From Ceratopteris richardii (Eukaryota; Streptophyta; Polypodiopsida; Polypodiales; Pteridaceae), in contig CM035435.1 in NCBI GenBank assembly GCA_020310875.1, positions 65,000,836-65,064,835 of the forward strand: 64,000 nt of DNA, given 5' to 3'. The position numbers and the translations under genes are program-made. The notes beneath the pieces were generated by a model. That model was not told the origin of the DNA. It worked only from the letters and a program-made list of their open reading frames with translations, and did no database searches. Shown here piece by piece: positions 20,980-34,160 of the stretch. Position 1 is the stretch's first letter. Every line of letters begins with the position of its first letter.

Positions 20980-23900
20980 ATGCAAAGCTTTATTCCATCA
21001 AGTGCCTTTGTCATCATATCTGCTACTTGATTTTCAGTTGGAACAGAAGATATGTTAATCTCCTTTTCCATGAGCTTCTCCCTGATGAAGTGGTAATGAA
21101 CCTCTATGTATTTGGTTCTTGCATGAAAAATAGGGTGTTGCTAGATGCATGGAACTTACATTATCTCCAAATATGTGAGATTTGGAACTCACAAGTCCCA
21201 AATCTATATACAATGCTTTTGACCATATTGCCTTTTGAGTTGCTATGATCAAACCTCTATACTCTGCTTCAGTTGAGGATAAAGCAAATATTGGTTTCTT
21301 CTTGGAACTCCATGATACTAGCTTTGACCCTGCAAATGCTAAGTAACTAGAGGTACTTCTTCTATCATCCTTAGCTCCTGCCCAATTTGCATCAAAAGAG
21401 TAAGGATAGAATATACCTTCATTGATTGTACCTTTGAGATACTTACGTACTCTCTTAGTTGCATCCATGTGTGGTTTTCTTGGCAAGTGCATGAACTGGC
21501 TTAGCACTCCTACACTTTATGAGATGGCTGCCCTTGTATGAGTAGCATATATCAAGCTACCTACCAAGCTTTAATACTCTTAAAAAGCTTAATGTCTTCA
21601 ATTTTCTCACCTTCATAAACACTAAGTTTATGATTCATCTCCAAAGGTGTACCTGTAGGTTTAGTGTTCTCCATTTTGAACTTAAGAAGTAGATCCTGAA
21701 TGTATCTCCTCTGAGTCAATTACATTCCTTCATCTATGCATATGACTTGCGTACTTAGGAAGAATGTGAGCTCACCTAAATCACTGATTTTGAACTCCTC
21801 CTACATGTGTCTCTTGATCCTTTGAATGCCATTCAGATCATCACCTGCCATAATTATGCGATCTACATATACACATAGATAGATAACCTCATTTTGATCC
21901 CTTTTGATGAATAGAGAATGGATTTGAGTTGCTAGGTATGAACCCTTGATCTTGAAGGTATGTAACCAACGTGTAATTTCAAGCTCTATGAGCTTGTTTC
22001 AATCCATACAATGCTTTCTTAAGTCTGCAAACATAAGATGCATGATTAGGGTTTTCAAAACCTGAAGGTTGTGACATGTATACCTCTTCACTTATCCAAC
22101 CATTTAGAAATGCATTTTTTAGATCAAGTTGGAGGAGTCTCCAATTTCTTGGAGCAGCTACACCTATCAATGTTCTGATTGTAGTCATGTTTGCAATTGG
22201 TGAGAATGTTTCCTCATAGTCTATACCATGAGTTTGTGAGCATCCTTTGGCAACTAATCTTGCCTTGTACTTGCAAACTAATCCATTTGAGATTCTTTTA
22301 ACTTTATATACCCATATGCAACCAGTTATATTTTTATTGGGTGCCATTGGAACAAAATCCCCAAGTGTCCATCTCCTTCAATGCATCTATTTCTTCTTTC
22401 ATGGCCTTCTCCTAATTATGGCTTCCCTTTGCCTCTTCATAGGTTGAGGGTTCCTCTGAAATTGAGTCCTTTGCCAAGTAGATTGAATGTTGTGTAAAAA
22501 ATTTGGAATCATATCCATACCTTTTTAGTTGTCTTTTCTCCCTTGTTGACCTTCTCGGTGCTTGCTTGGAGCATTCTCCACACTCTTGCATCTCTTGACT
22601 TCCTTTGTTTGTAATTCTTTTTGCTTTCATCTTGTCATCATGTGTGTCACTTCGTGGATCTTAGAACTGTGTATCATGCTTGCTTCCTAATTGATGAGAA
22701 TTAGAATCAAGATCATATGGTAGAGTTACCTTTTGTTTGTCTTCATCATCCCAAGACCTATGTTCTTCAAACACATCATCCCCCCTTGTAGTGAATTGGT
22801 TGGTTGAAGGATTATAGAGCTTGTAACCCATCTGAGTTGATTCATACCCAATAAACATTGCTTTTGTTGCCCTTTCATATAGCTTACCTCTTATTTGTGA
22901 TGGTACATGAACATAAGCTAAACAACCAAACACCTTGCAATGTCCAAGACTAGGATTTCTTCCATGCCATGCTTCATAAGGAGTCATACCTTGAAGTGAT
23001 TTTGATGGTATTCTATTGACAAGGTACACAACAGTTGAAATATCCTCTACCCATAGATAATGTGGCAACTCTTCTCTTCAAGCATTGTTTTGGCTGATCC
23101 AACCATCTCTTGTTTCTCCTCTCTGCAATTCCATTTAGTTGAGGAGAGTACCTGGTAGTCACTTCCCTTTTGATACCTTTATCTTGCAAGAACTCATCAA
23201 ACTCTTTGGAGAAGTATTCTCCCCCTCCATCAGATCTGAGCTTCTTGAGTGATCTACATGTATGATTCTCCACATATGCTAGATACTTTTTGAAGCAATC
23301 AAACACTTTATTCTTACTTTTGATAAAGTACAAAATATTCCATCTATTATGGTCGTCCATAAATGAGACATAATACCTTGATCCTGCCAATGAAGTTTCT
23401 TGGCTTGGCCCCCATACATCTGTATGTACTGAGTCCAATAAGTTGTTGTGGATGTAGCCTTTGTGGTTGAATGGTTGTCCTTGTGCCTTCCCAATCTGAT
23501 ATGCATCAAATATGTTGATCATGTGTTGCTTTGATATGTTTGGAAATCTAAGAACACTTTGATACATGCATATATCTTTCAAGGTTCTTTCATCCACATG
23601 AGCTAGCATCTTATGCCACACTTCAAGCTCACTTAGGGTTTGAGACCCAAAGTTGAATAGAGCTATGTTTTTGGTTTCTCCTACTTCAAAAGTAATGAGC
23701 CTACCATGCTTCTCACCTCTAGCTATTTTCTTGAAGCCTTGACATGGATCTTCCACAAAAGCCCCATGTTGGATGAACCTAACTTGCAAGCCTTTCTCAA
23801 CTATTTGGCCTACACTTATTAGATTTTTAGTGATATTGGGTACATAGAGAACCTTACTCGTAATGTTTGTTGTGCCATTGGAAGCTTTGATATTACCAAT

Positions 23901-25073
23901 CTTCTCCACATTGAGCTTAGTATCATCCCTTGTTTGTACTTCATGTCTATGCTTTGGACTTTCCAAGTTAGATAGAAGATCAATGTTGCCTACAACATGA
24001 TTTGAACATCATGAATCTATGTAGAACAAATGATCATCTTCTTTACCTTCTTTATGGCTTAGATTCATTAGAAGCAATGAGTCTTCATGTGGTTGATTTT
24101 CTAAATAATTGTTGTAGTCCCTTTTATTATGACCTCTATTGTTATTGTTGAATTTGCGTCCACCTCTACCTCTATTGTTTCCATATCCACCTCTTCCACT
24201 TCCTTTATGGGTCTTCCCATTGAACTAGCAATTTTGAGTGGTGTGGTTGGTCTTATCACAGATGGCACAAGGTTGAACACTCTAGCGTTTGTTTTTTTCA
24301 TGCTTTGGTCCTTTCTTCTTCCCTTTCCACTTGCTCTTGCCTACGAAGTTGGCTTGGGAAGCCTCCTCTTTAGCTTCTTCCTTCTTCTTTCCTTTCAGCT
24401 TCTTATCCTTCTTATATGCATATAGAGCAATAGTTGAATTACCATGATAGGATTTACCTTCGTTTATGCTATTTTTGTCTTCTTGATTGAAGAGTTGTCC
24501 AAGAAAGATGTTGAAGTCTGGAGTTTGCACATCCATGATGAGATCATAAGCCGCGCTCAAAGATTGCCATCGGTTATCACTTCTAATTCCATCCAAAATC
24601 TTCCTCATGAAAGCCTCTTCTTCAATGAGCTATACAATGGATTCCAATTGATCAAAAACCTCCTTAACCTTTTTAAAAAACTTTGTGATGGTTTGTTTAG
24701 GTGTCTTCTTCATTTGGTTGAACTCGTTCCAAAGATGATTCTTCCTTACCTTTGTGCTAGCAAAAAAGAAAGTCTCTAGGGCATCCCAAGTCTCTTGAGA
24801 TGTCTTGCATCCTCTAACATGTGGTAATAGAAAGTCAAAGATAGATTTTAGTATGTATGACCTTGCTTTAGCATCCCTTGCACACCAAAGTGTGAGCTTA
24901 TCTTTATCCTCTTGTGTACGCCCTCCTTTGGATCATGGAATATGCATCGCTTCATCACCTGCTACAATTCCATAAAGATTTCTACCTTGCAAATGGGCCT
25001 CCATTCTAATTTTCCAAGCCACTTAGTTTTGTTGATCAAGCTTTGCAATCATTGAGGGAAAGCCATCACCCAT
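20980..25073 (-). pseudogene. copia gag-pol polyprotein of element F, broken
   Basis: Starts at minus-strand ATG 25073 (MGDGFPSMIAKLDQQN). Then in order: gag (FLLPHVRGCKTSQETWDAL), CCHC knuckle (CAICDKTNHTTQNC, about 24270-24228) and the protease site YIDS with TGA in place of the next Gly codon (about 24010). The integrase finger and core follow at 23966-23013 with D, D, E in VHTDVWGPSQE, LRSDGGGEYF and LNGIAERRNKR. Then come a frameshift, SLQGMTPYEAWHGRNP (23068-22661) and reverse transcriptase (22347-21979, KARLVAKGCSQTHGIDYEET). The catalytic motif reads YVDR in place of YVDD. The end is RNase H (21507-21055, DANWAGAKDDRRSTSSYL). The enzyme set is complete but not functional. Confidence 0.9.
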
Positions 25074-25080
25074 CTTCATC

Positions 25081-25094
25081 TAGCTCTGATACCA
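25081..25094 (-). other. primer binding site of element F
   Basis: Minus-strand TGGTATCAGAGCTA, one base after the 5' LTR end. tRNA-iMet type. Confidence 0.9.
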
Positions 25095-25095
25095 C

Positions 25096-26172
25096 TGAAA
25101 GAACTTGGAAAAGCTTGTAGGAAGTAGAAAAGTGAGTTGTGAAGCAACAAAGTTCGGTCCAGCCAACCAGCACAGGACTAGCCCTTGAGCTGATGGAGAC
25201 TCAAATAGACCTTATAGCATGTGATAAGTGCAAGAAAATCCACTATGTACTTTGGAACATCAAGGCTAAAGAGTTGATACAAAATAGATAGGTTTGTGAA
25301 TTGACTAGCTCAGAAAAGTTGTTATCATTGGACAAAACAATCAACTTCAAATGCTCATAGCAGCCAACATGATTACAATTGGAAAAAATATTTTTGAAGG
25401 AATGATAAACATATAGTTGAGTGTGTAGAATGCACAAGAGTACAAGAAATAAGAAAAATATGCTTTTGGAATGAACTTGACACTCAACTGTGCTACCTCC
25501 TATTTTTCAAGGCTACGTAGAGATAGACTCCGAGAAAGAAAAACTGAGATTTCTCTAGATTTACAAAACCAAATGCTTTGAAAATTTGTACACATAAACT
25601 AGAAACTACTAAATTTCCAATTAATGGTCACTCATCTAGTTTGGAGCTTTTTATAGAAAGCAATAGCCTTTGCAAGTTTACTGCTGTTGAAGAAGATGAT
25701 GTAGAGAAATGGAGCAAGACAATGATGGCCACAAGCGTATCTATATTGCTTCCATGTAATGTAAAATGATTTGACATCTTTATATAGAATCTTGAAGTGC
25801 TCCACGACTTCTACAAGTGGATTATGAATTCAAATGAAGGCAGGATTAGTTGTTGAAGAAAATCAATTCACTTTCCTACAATTTGGGAAAAGTGAAGATC
25901 CAATTTGATGTAATTTTATGTGATTTATTGATTCATTGATTGCCAAGAATCAGCCACCTCAAATTCATGGATATTGAGCTCTCTTTTTCTCCTTTTACAT
26001 GTGAAAAGATCTAGGCTTTTACATTGGTAAATTGTCCATAAAAGATCTTTTAAAAAATTCCAATATATGAGCATAAATAAAAGAACTCTCCCACAGATAT
26101 CTTTTTGACGTAATACAAATGATATGTAGATCAAATCCACCTCAAGCATAGTGTTAGCTTGATGTTCCAACA
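25096..26172 (-). repeat. 5' LTR of copia element F
   Basis: 1077 bp with TG...CA ends (TGAAAGAACTTGG...GTTCCAACA on the plus strand), bordered on the right by the ATCAC target copy. Confidence 0.93.
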
Positions 26173-26177
26173 ATCAC

Positions 26178-28945
26178 CATATATAGGAATGGTTCCAACT
26201 TGCACTTAAAGATTAGCTAAAAGCTTTTTATTCCACATTGCTTCACATGTGGCAAATGTTAATCTTCTATATTCAGCCTCCATGGATGAAAGTGCCACAG
26301 TATGTTGTTTGTTTGAGCTACATTTAATAGGTTTACTTCCTATCATGAACACATAACCTGAGGTTGATCTCCTATCTTCCTTTGAACCTGCCCAATGAGC
26401 ATTGCTAAAGGCTTTGACCTGCAATTCTTCACCAAACTTTTAAAACAAAGCATGATTAGCTGTATGCTTTATGTATCTCAACACTCTCTTGGCTGAATTT
26501 AAATATTTACTTGTTAGATCTTTGCATAAACTGAGAAAGTACACCAACAAGATAAGATAGATGAGGTCTTGTAATGTTTGCATAGATTAATGATCCTACG
26601 ATGCCTCTATATGTCATTACATCTTCCAATGGTTCTCCATCATTTGAGCAAATCTTTCTATGTGTGTCCATGGGCTAAGTGAGTGGTTTGCATTCACTCA
26701 TTCCAAGTCTAAAAAGAACATCCAACAAGTACTTCCCTTGCATCAAGCAGATGCCACCTTTCCCATAAACATCTTCGATTCTTAAAAACTATTTCAGCTC
26801 TTTAAGATCTAAAATTTTAAACTCCTTACCAAACTTTATTTTGGTATTTTTCATCCATGTATTATGATGAGATCATCAAAATACATGTTGATATATACCT
26901 CTCCATTCTCTTCCTTCTTCATGTACAATCAAGCCATAAAGTGTCTTCTTTAAGCTGCAAACAAAATTTGGATGGTTTTCATCTTCAAATCCAACCAGTT
27001 GACTCATATGTACCTTTTCTTGTAGTCCTCCATTGAGAAAAGCATTTTTGATGTCAAGTTGGTATATGGACATCTCCGTGAAGCACTAATTGCTATTAAA
27101 GTTTGAATTGTTCCCATCTTTGCAACTAGGCTGAAAACTTCATCATAATCTATGCCTTGTGTTTGTTTAAATCCTTTGGCAACCAATCTAGCTTTATGTC
27201 TAGCTAATGAACCATAAGTATTCCTCTTTACTTTAAACACCCAGTTGTTTGGAACAATCTTCATACCTTCTTTCTTTGGTACTAGCTCCCATGTGTGATT
27301 ATCTTTGGGATCTTTGATCTCCTCTTTCATAGCTTGCTTCCATTCCTTTTGTGTGCAAGCTTCATATGTCTCAGGCTCTTTGTCTTTGACAATTTGCATC
27401 ATGTATGAAAAATGTTTTTCCATGAAACTATCATAACTCAGCCTTTGAGTTGGATACCTTGCCCTTGAAGATTTTCTTTCATTGCTTTTAGAGAGTTTCT
27501 TGTTTAACTTATTCAACTTTACCTTCAGAGGGATTACCTCTTCATATTCTTTTTCATTTGCATCTATCTCACTGTTTGGAGTAGCACTTACTTCTTCAGC
27601 TATACTATAAGCTAAATTTGGAGACAAAGAATGATTTCCAAGTCTCCCCCTCCATGTTCAACATTCTTCATTTGATGTAGATGCCTCTAGACTTGAAATC
27701 TTTGTGCTCGATTGCTCAATTTCTCTTTGATTAGTTCCTGCATAATCATCACAATCTTCTTCAACAACCTTTTCCTTTCCTTTATCTTCATACCATGGTC
27801 TTACTTCATTAAAGACAACCTCTTGTGAGACTCTTACTTCCTTTCTTTTAGGTTTGTAATACTTATATCCTTTTTGCTCCATTGAGTAGCTGATGAAAAT
27901 ACATTTTTCTGACCTTGGTTCCATCTTTGTTCTAACTTCTTGTGGAATGTGAACAAAGCAAACACATCCAAAAACTTTGAGGTGTGTAAGATGAGGTTTC
28001 TTACTGGAATATACCTCTCGTGGTGTCAAGTGATGTATTCCCCATGTTGTGCACCTATTCATTAAGTAAATTGCAATTGTGGTAGCTTCAGCCCAATAGT
28101 AAAATGGTACCTTCATCTCGTTAAGCATGCATCTTGCAAATCAAGTGATTTGCCTAGTTTTCCTCTCAGCTACTCCATTTTGTTGAGGTGTATACCTATA
28201 AGTGAATGAGCTTTTGACCCCATTCTCTTGTAGAAAGTCCCAAAAATCTTTGGAGAAGTATTCCCCTCCACCATTAGACCTTAATGTTTCGATAGACCTA
28301 CTTGTTTCTTTTTCAACTTGAGTTTTGAATCTCTTAAATATAGAGAACACATCTGATTTTTGCTTCATACAAAATAGCCATACCTTTCTTGAGTGATCAT
28401 CAATGAAGGTGACAAAAAATCTATTACAAGCCATTGATGACTCTTGGGTAGCTCCCCATACATGCGTATGTATCAAATCCAAGACATTTGGGGCCACATA
28501 ATTACTGATCTTGAATGGTTGCCTTGTTTGCTTTCCTAGTTGACAAGCTTTACATACCTCATGTAGTCTAACACTATTGAATTTTGGAAGACCTCTTACC
28601 GATTCATGTTTGCTCATTTCCTTTAGCTTTGGAATGTTGATGTGTCCTATCCTTTTGTGCCATAAGTCAAGCTGTGAAATCTTCTTGTTCCCAAATTGAA
28701 TGTAGACGACCTTGCCCTTTGGATGTTGGACATCCAAAGTGAACATCCTTCCCTCTCTTCTACCTCGAGCAATGATCTTGAAACCTTCTTTTGGATTCTT
28801 TATGAATCATCCATTGTCATTGAATATGACATGATAACCCTTCTCTACAATTTTTCCTACTAAAATCAAGTTCTCTGAAATTGTAAGAACATGAAGAACA
28901 TTAGATAGTATCTTTGCTTTACTTGAGGATACAAATCTTTAAGGG
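26178..28945 (-). pseudogene. copia element E: integrase, reverse transcriptase, RNase H (5' truncated)
   Basis: Minus-strand order: the segment before integrase (NLILVGKIVEKGYHVIF, about 28900-28790), then the integrase finger (LWHKRIGH, CKACQLG). The core has two of three acidic residues changed: IHTHVWG for HTDVWG and LRSNGGGEYF for RSDGGGE. Then FGCVCFVHIPQEVRTK (28128-27658) and reverse transcriptase (27627-26840), with KARLVAKGFKQTQGIDYDEV, LDIKNAFLNG and a YFDD catalytic motif. The first half of RNase H follows (26424-26178, FSNAHWAGSKEDRRSTSGY). Gag, the protease site and the 5' LTR are absent; homology stops near 28945. The polyprotein is split into five or more frames. Confidence 0.88.
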
Positions 28946-30235
28946 ATCTTTGAATGTTTATATATAAATTGATAGGCGACATAATGATCAGGATAATAAG
29001 TATAAAACATTATTATGTGAGTTCAAGGAAGGCTAGAGTTATAAAGATAAGAGAATATACGGTAGATTATAGACATGCAAACAATGAAGACATAGTTGCA
29101 TAAAAGGAGAAGCTAGAACTATGACGTCCATGTCAAATAGTACCACCAGAATGAACAAAACACTGAACATATAGGATGATTCCCAAACAAAATAAATGAA
29201 AAAACAATATATTTCGTAGGATCTCCAAAGTCTTAGATTTCTACAATTCAGTCCCTCTTCAATGAGAAAGCTATATTTCATTCCAACAATACAGCTTCAA
29301 CTCTCTAATATGCTTACAAGTGCTTGCAAGGGGCATCATATGTAGAATATGGATTGATCTTCCGCAGAAGTGGTGATCTAGGCAAGTTCAAACTTAAATG
29401 TTTGGAGTAGGAAGTGATAAATATGAGTTGGCTAAATGTGGTCAAGGTTGAGAATGGTGGAAATAGATGCTCAATCCATAAAACTCCAAATTTTAATATG
29501 TGAAAAGATTAAACCTAAAAATCCCAAACTTCATTCATTGTTAAAAACTTCGAATAAAAGGTTACAAATTAGAGGCACTAAAGATTACCATGTAACATAT
29601 ACATAACATATACAAAGCTGAAGCATGACACAAAAAAGTGTGTTCCATCGCTTGTTGTGAACATGACATGTCAACACAAGATTATTATTATATAAAAAAA
29701 AGGATTCAACAATAAAAGACTTTTTTGAGGGTGGAGCTCTTGAGGGAGGAATGGTCGCAAGGATGAGGAGGTCGGTGCCTCGATAAACTAACCATAGATG
29801 ATTCGGCACGAAAACCCAAGTGGATGGTGGCACCTTTTTCTTCACCATTAGGACTCAACCATTCATGTGTCCATGTCTATTCACAATGAGAGGATGATCA
29901 CATTATCTCTCTCTACCATGTCACAAAAACAAAAATGAAGGACCTTTTTTTGTTGAAGTTCGCTCATCGACTTACTTTTTCAATTATGCTTGAAAGATTG
30001 AAATGCACGAAATAAAGTTTTTTTCTTTTAGTTCTCTCATTGATTTACTCTTTCAATTATGTTTGGAAGATCAACTATGTTTGGATGATTGAAATGAACA
30101 ACTCACATACTATGAAGATTCCCCTTTATCCCTCACTTTTTAGAGGTTATATGTCAGATTGCACTTCAAGAGGTTATATATTACATTGCACTTCAAGTTT
30201 GAACCTTAAACTTCCCCAATCCAAAGCCCAATGTC
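28946..30235. other. no recognised gene
   Basis: AT-rich sequence between the truncated edge of element E and a LINE tail. A minus-strand open stretch at 29585-29848 has no motif I recognise. No LTR, terminal repeat or conserved domain seen. Confidence 0.45.
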
Positions 30236-30375
30236 TCTTTTTTTTTTCAAAAGGAAGTTTGACAATAGCCTACTCTCCAAAACTTTAATTAATAAAGAAA
30301 GCAGTTATACAAGTGAATGGGCCTAGCGCCCACGAGACCCCTTGAATCCCACAAGGATCCCCGATATGAATGAAC
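30236..30375 (-). mobile_element. LINE 3' end fragment (minus)
   Basis: On the minus strand this reads CCCACAAGGATTC... mirrored as a 3' untranslated end: TGTGGGATTCAAGGGG, GGGCGCTAGGCCC, CACTTGTATAAC, AATTAAAGTTTTGGAGAGTA and finally a run of A (plus-strand T-run 30239-30249). It matches the LINE tail at 43320-43450, in the opposite orientation. Most likely a 5'-truncated LINE insertion ending in poly(A). Confidence 0.72.
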
Positions 30376-30834
30376 TTATTTCAATCTCCACCTTTTCACC
30401 CTCTTATGCTCTAGATTGCTGAATCATAAAAAATAATAAAAAAAGTTAAAAAGAACCTTATAATTCAATAAAAGTTATTTTTTATATTTTTTACATACCA
30501 TTTTCCAAAAGTTATTTGTAGTTACAGTGAGGACGTGAAGAATAATACACTTTGTTATTTTTTTAGTTCTCGCATCTATGGGAACAAAGAGGTGGAATAC
30601 ATTGATGCATACACGAAAGGGGAAACTTCAACATTTTTGACCTTTATATGAACTCATCCTAAACTGCCCTTAGATGAGGCATGGGTTAGACATCTAATTT
30701 TTGTGCTGCCGTCATCCATTGTGAGCAGTGGAGATGAGATGACAATTTTTCATTGAAGCCCTCAGTTCAGACTATAGCAACAATGACAACATTCTTTAGT
30801 GGAGATTAAATGACGATTTTTCATTGAATCACTC
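30376..30834. other. no recognised gene
   Basis: Sequence between two LINE pieces of opposite orientation. It contains two copies of GACGATTTTTCATTGAA/GACAATTTTTCATTGAA about 75 bp apart (30740 and 30813), a small duplication. Nothing else seen. Confidence 0.4.
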
Positions 30835-31873
30835 ACTTCACACGATAAAAAAGGGTTCATCAAGGGAAGCTCCATCCTTGAGGCTATCATTGATGTTTGG
30901 GAAGCTCTGGTATTCATTGAAGAGTCCGCTCAAGATGTCCTCTTCCTTAAGAGTGACTTTGACAAAGCTTATGATAGACTCGAGTGGGACTTCATTCTTC
31001 AAAATTTGAAAGATCTGGGTTGTGGCTAGAAATTTGTTAAGATGATCTCAACATTTCTCAGAAATGCATCAGTGTAGATAAACATCAATGGCCTAGCTTT
31101 CTCAAGCTATTCGATTAAAACATTCTATCACAAAAGGATGCCCCTTTGCCTCTCTTCTCTTTGCAATAGCTTCCCTGTTAAATATCACGCACATTTAGGT
31201 CTTATTCAATACCTCTTTCTTCCTCACAATCAAGACCAGTCGATGATCATGAGACTCTTTGTTGATGACTTGAATGCTTTTGAGCATAACAATTTGGCCA
31301 GCATTGATACCTTTTGGTGTTTCTTTAGACACATTTTTTGAGGCTCTAGACTCCAAAATAAACCACTGCAAAATCTCTTTCAGGGCCTTTATAGGGCATC
31401 CACCTCAAATTTTGACTCACCATGGCTATCAGTTGATCCCTAGGGGAAAAATCTTCTACCTGTTAGGTATCTCGATGGGATTCAATGTTTCGATGGGTTC
31501 GCGATGGAACTAGGCTCTTTCTAAGCGATAACAAGTTGGCATACTGAAAAGGTATGCAAATCAATCTCAGGGGGTGAGATATGGTGGTTAACAAGTTCCT
31601 TCTTTCTTCAATTATTTACTTTCTCTCTTTTTGGAGATTGAAGGACCAAGTCAAATTGGAAAGAATTTGCAAAACTTTTCTCTAGATGGGAGACCCTAAG
31701 AAAAGGGGTGTCCTCAAAATTGAATGGACTACTTGCATAAGCTAAAAAGATCAAGCTTGTTTAGGAATGGCCAATAAATTGGCCGCCAAATGGTTAATTA
31801 AAGCATGAAGCAACAATGATGCCTCTTGGGCCAAACTGATTTTTAGAAGCAAGAGCGCTCTTAGGCTTGTGGG
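30835..31873 (+). pseudogene. L1-type LINE reverse transcriptase, first part
   Basis: Plus-strand reading gives KKGFIKGSSILEAIIDVWEA, SDFDKAYDRLEWDFILQNL, LRNASV, the RQGCPLSP-like block (HKRMPLCLSSL), and LFVDDLNAFEHNN in place of the usual YADD block. Then come IPRGKIFYLLGISMGFNVS-like thumb residues and FLWMGDPKKRGVL and AAKWLIKA. This is the order of plant L1 (non-LTR) ORF2, which nicks DNA and reverse-transcribes its RNA on the spot. Several stops and frameshifts. The 5' part (endonuclease) is missing. The reading is cut at 31873 by a CACTA transposon and resumes at 34926. Confidence 0.83.
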
Positions 31874-32083
31874 CATTGCAACGTATGAGGGGCATACCGA
31901 TGTTTTCCATACCAACGGTCCACCCCAGGTGCCAATATGATGGGTGGAAATGCTTGGAAGGATCATGTTAGGCATACCAATGGTCACTATACCATCGGTA
32001 TGGCCGTTTGAAATCACCATCGGTATACGTTGCCATCGCCGGTATAGGCACCGATATAAGCATTTGTATGAGCATTTGAGAGA

Positions 32084-32172
32084 GAAAGAGAAAGAAAGAG
32101 ATATAAAGAGAAATTGAGAGAGATAGATAGATAGAGATAGATAGAGAGAGAGATAAAGAGAGAGAGAGAGAG

Positions 32173-32213
<41 letters not shown>

Positions 32214-32235
32214 AAGAGAGAGAGAGGGAGGGAGG

Positions 32236-32294
<59 letters not shown>

Positions 32295-32359
32295 GAGATA
32301 GAGAGAGAGAAATGAAAGAGAGAGAGAGATAAAGAGAGAGAAAAAGAGAGAGATTGAGA
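32084..32359. repeat. (AG)n microsatellite
   Basis: About 275 bp of nearly pure GA dinucleotides with occasional GATA and GGGA units. Confidence 0.97.
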
Positions 32360-33300
32360 TACATACACACACACATACTCATGTATATGCATGCATACAT
32401 ACACACACACATATACACATGCATACACATATATATGCATACATACATTCACACACATACATACACACACATACATACACATATACATACACAAATATAT
32501 GCATACATACATTCACACACATATGTACACACACATATGTACACACACATACATACACACACATACGTACGCACACATTCACACACATTCGCACACATTC
32601 ACACACATACACACACATTCATACACATACGTACACACACATTCACACGCATACATACACATACAATATTACATAGACACATGCATATATTACATACACA
32701 CATGCATATTACATACTCACATACTATTACATACACAAATGCATATTCATGCATATGCATGCATGCATACACACATATAAATATGCACTCACATACATAT
32801 ACACACACACACTCACATATATACATACACACTCACACCTATACACACATACACACACTCACATACATATTACATACACACATGCATATACATACACACA
32901 CATATGCATACACACATGCATTTGCATACATACATGCATTTGCATGCATACATACACACACATATATATACATACATGTACACACACATATACATACTTA
33001 TACACATATACACACATAATACATATACAAACATACATTCACACACATACGTACACACACATACATACACATATACATACACAAATATATTTTTACATAC
33101 ACATACATAGACAAACATATGCATAAAAACATTCACACACATATGTACACACACATACATACACATATACATACACATATACATACACATACAATATTAC
33201 ATACACACATGCATATATTACATAAACACATGCATATTACATACTCACATACAATATGACATACACACATGCATATATGACACACATGCATATTACATAC
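32360..33300. repeat. (CA/TA)n and CATA-rich microsatellite, about 0.94 kb
   Basis: Long run of ACAC, ACATACAT and TATGCATG units with higher-order blocks, for example ACATTCACACACATAYGTACACACAC-like blocks at about 32505, 32560, 33035 and 33130. Apparent reading frames on both strands here (His/Thr or Cys/Val-rich) are artefacts of the repeat. Confidence 0.96.
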
Positions 33301-33329
33301 AATCATGCTTTGGAGGAGGGGGTTCGCGG

Positions 33330-34160
33330 AGTGGATCTACATGTGGCTCTGGAGGAGGCAGATGTTGTGGAGGCAATGCGACAAACGTTGTGTCTCCCAC
33401 TTCTACCCCTAGAGTGAGTACCTCAGATGTAGGTATGCCATGTGGTACGCCACGTGGTACACCACATACACCTTGGGGTGCTCATGACCATGATGACTCC
33501 AAGGTGTATAGTATACGTGATGGAGCTCCAGTGATGGATACGGCCAGAAAGGCCATGTGTCAGTGCCTACGACAGCTTTGCTCCATACGGTTTGAACATT
33601 GTCATGTTGAAATGGAGTGAACATGATAAAGATCGTAAAACTTATATCACAGAGACGATCTATCAGGAGTTCCGGCCAGCGCATGGACATCCTATTGTAA
33701 GCTCATAGTGGATTCAACACACGACACATGAGGTTATGTCTCATCGACAATCCGAGGCTCGTGATGCTTTTAGAGCAGGCTTACCGAAGCCTGTATGGTT
33801 AGATGCTGAGGAGTGGGATATGATTCACGATGAGCAACAACAGACTCCTGACCGATATTGCCAGTAGTGAAATGCAACAGCCACACGTCTAGATATGGTT
33901 TGACCGTCACATTTGGGTAGCGGTGGATATGACACTATGCATCACGAGTTTGTAAGTATCATTTTGATTATTGAATTTGTTTGTGCTAAGCACGTCATGA
34001 ATGTTCATCTAACATTTTGCATATTTGTTGCAGGAGTTGGTAGTGGGTCCTCCTCCAACACCAACCGAGGAGGCTTATGGATATCGTCATGGATTGGTTG
34101 CACTATTGGAGGACTTGGAGGGACGGAGTGCGGTCGTTTCATGGGAGCATCTACGATGAG
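33330..34160 (+). pseudogene. En/Spm-associated (Transposase_24-like) gene fragment with intact intron
   Basis: Plus-strand reading with two frame breaks: a Gly/Ser-rich start, TPRGTPHTPWGAHDHDD, then TYITETIYQEFRPAHGHPIV, AGLPKPVWLDAEEWDMIHDE, and LGSGGYDTMHHEF up to 33951. A consensus intron follows (donor GTAAGT at 33952, acceptor TTGTTGCAG ending 34033, 82 bp). Then comes exon 34034-34160 (ELVVGPPPTPTEEAYGYRHG). The order 'P.W...W', then 'N..R', then 'GS.sy' is that of the plant Ptta/En/Spm transposase-associated family. Several stops, so a dead gene. It lies in the CACTA element, which fits the call. Confidence 0.6.

Larger units (their letters stand above)
19819..26172 (-). mobile_element. 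copia element F: full-length, old, nested in element E
   Basis: A 6.35-kb Ty1/copia element on the minus strand, flanked by perfect 5-bp target copies ATCAC (19814-19818 and 26173-26177). LTRs of 1091 bp (left) and 1077 bp (right) differ at roughly one base in ten in the parts I compared, so F is far older than element B. It lies inside the RNase H of element E. The internal order on the minus strand is primer site, gag, protease, integrase, reverse transcriptase, RNase H, polypurine tract. All frames are broken. Confidence 0.93.

Noticed and set aside
31751..33190. Long open frames on both strands rich in Ser/Leu, His/Thr or Cys/Val
   Set aside because: They are translations of (AG)n and (CA/TA)n microsatellites; dinucleotide repeats give open frames by chance.
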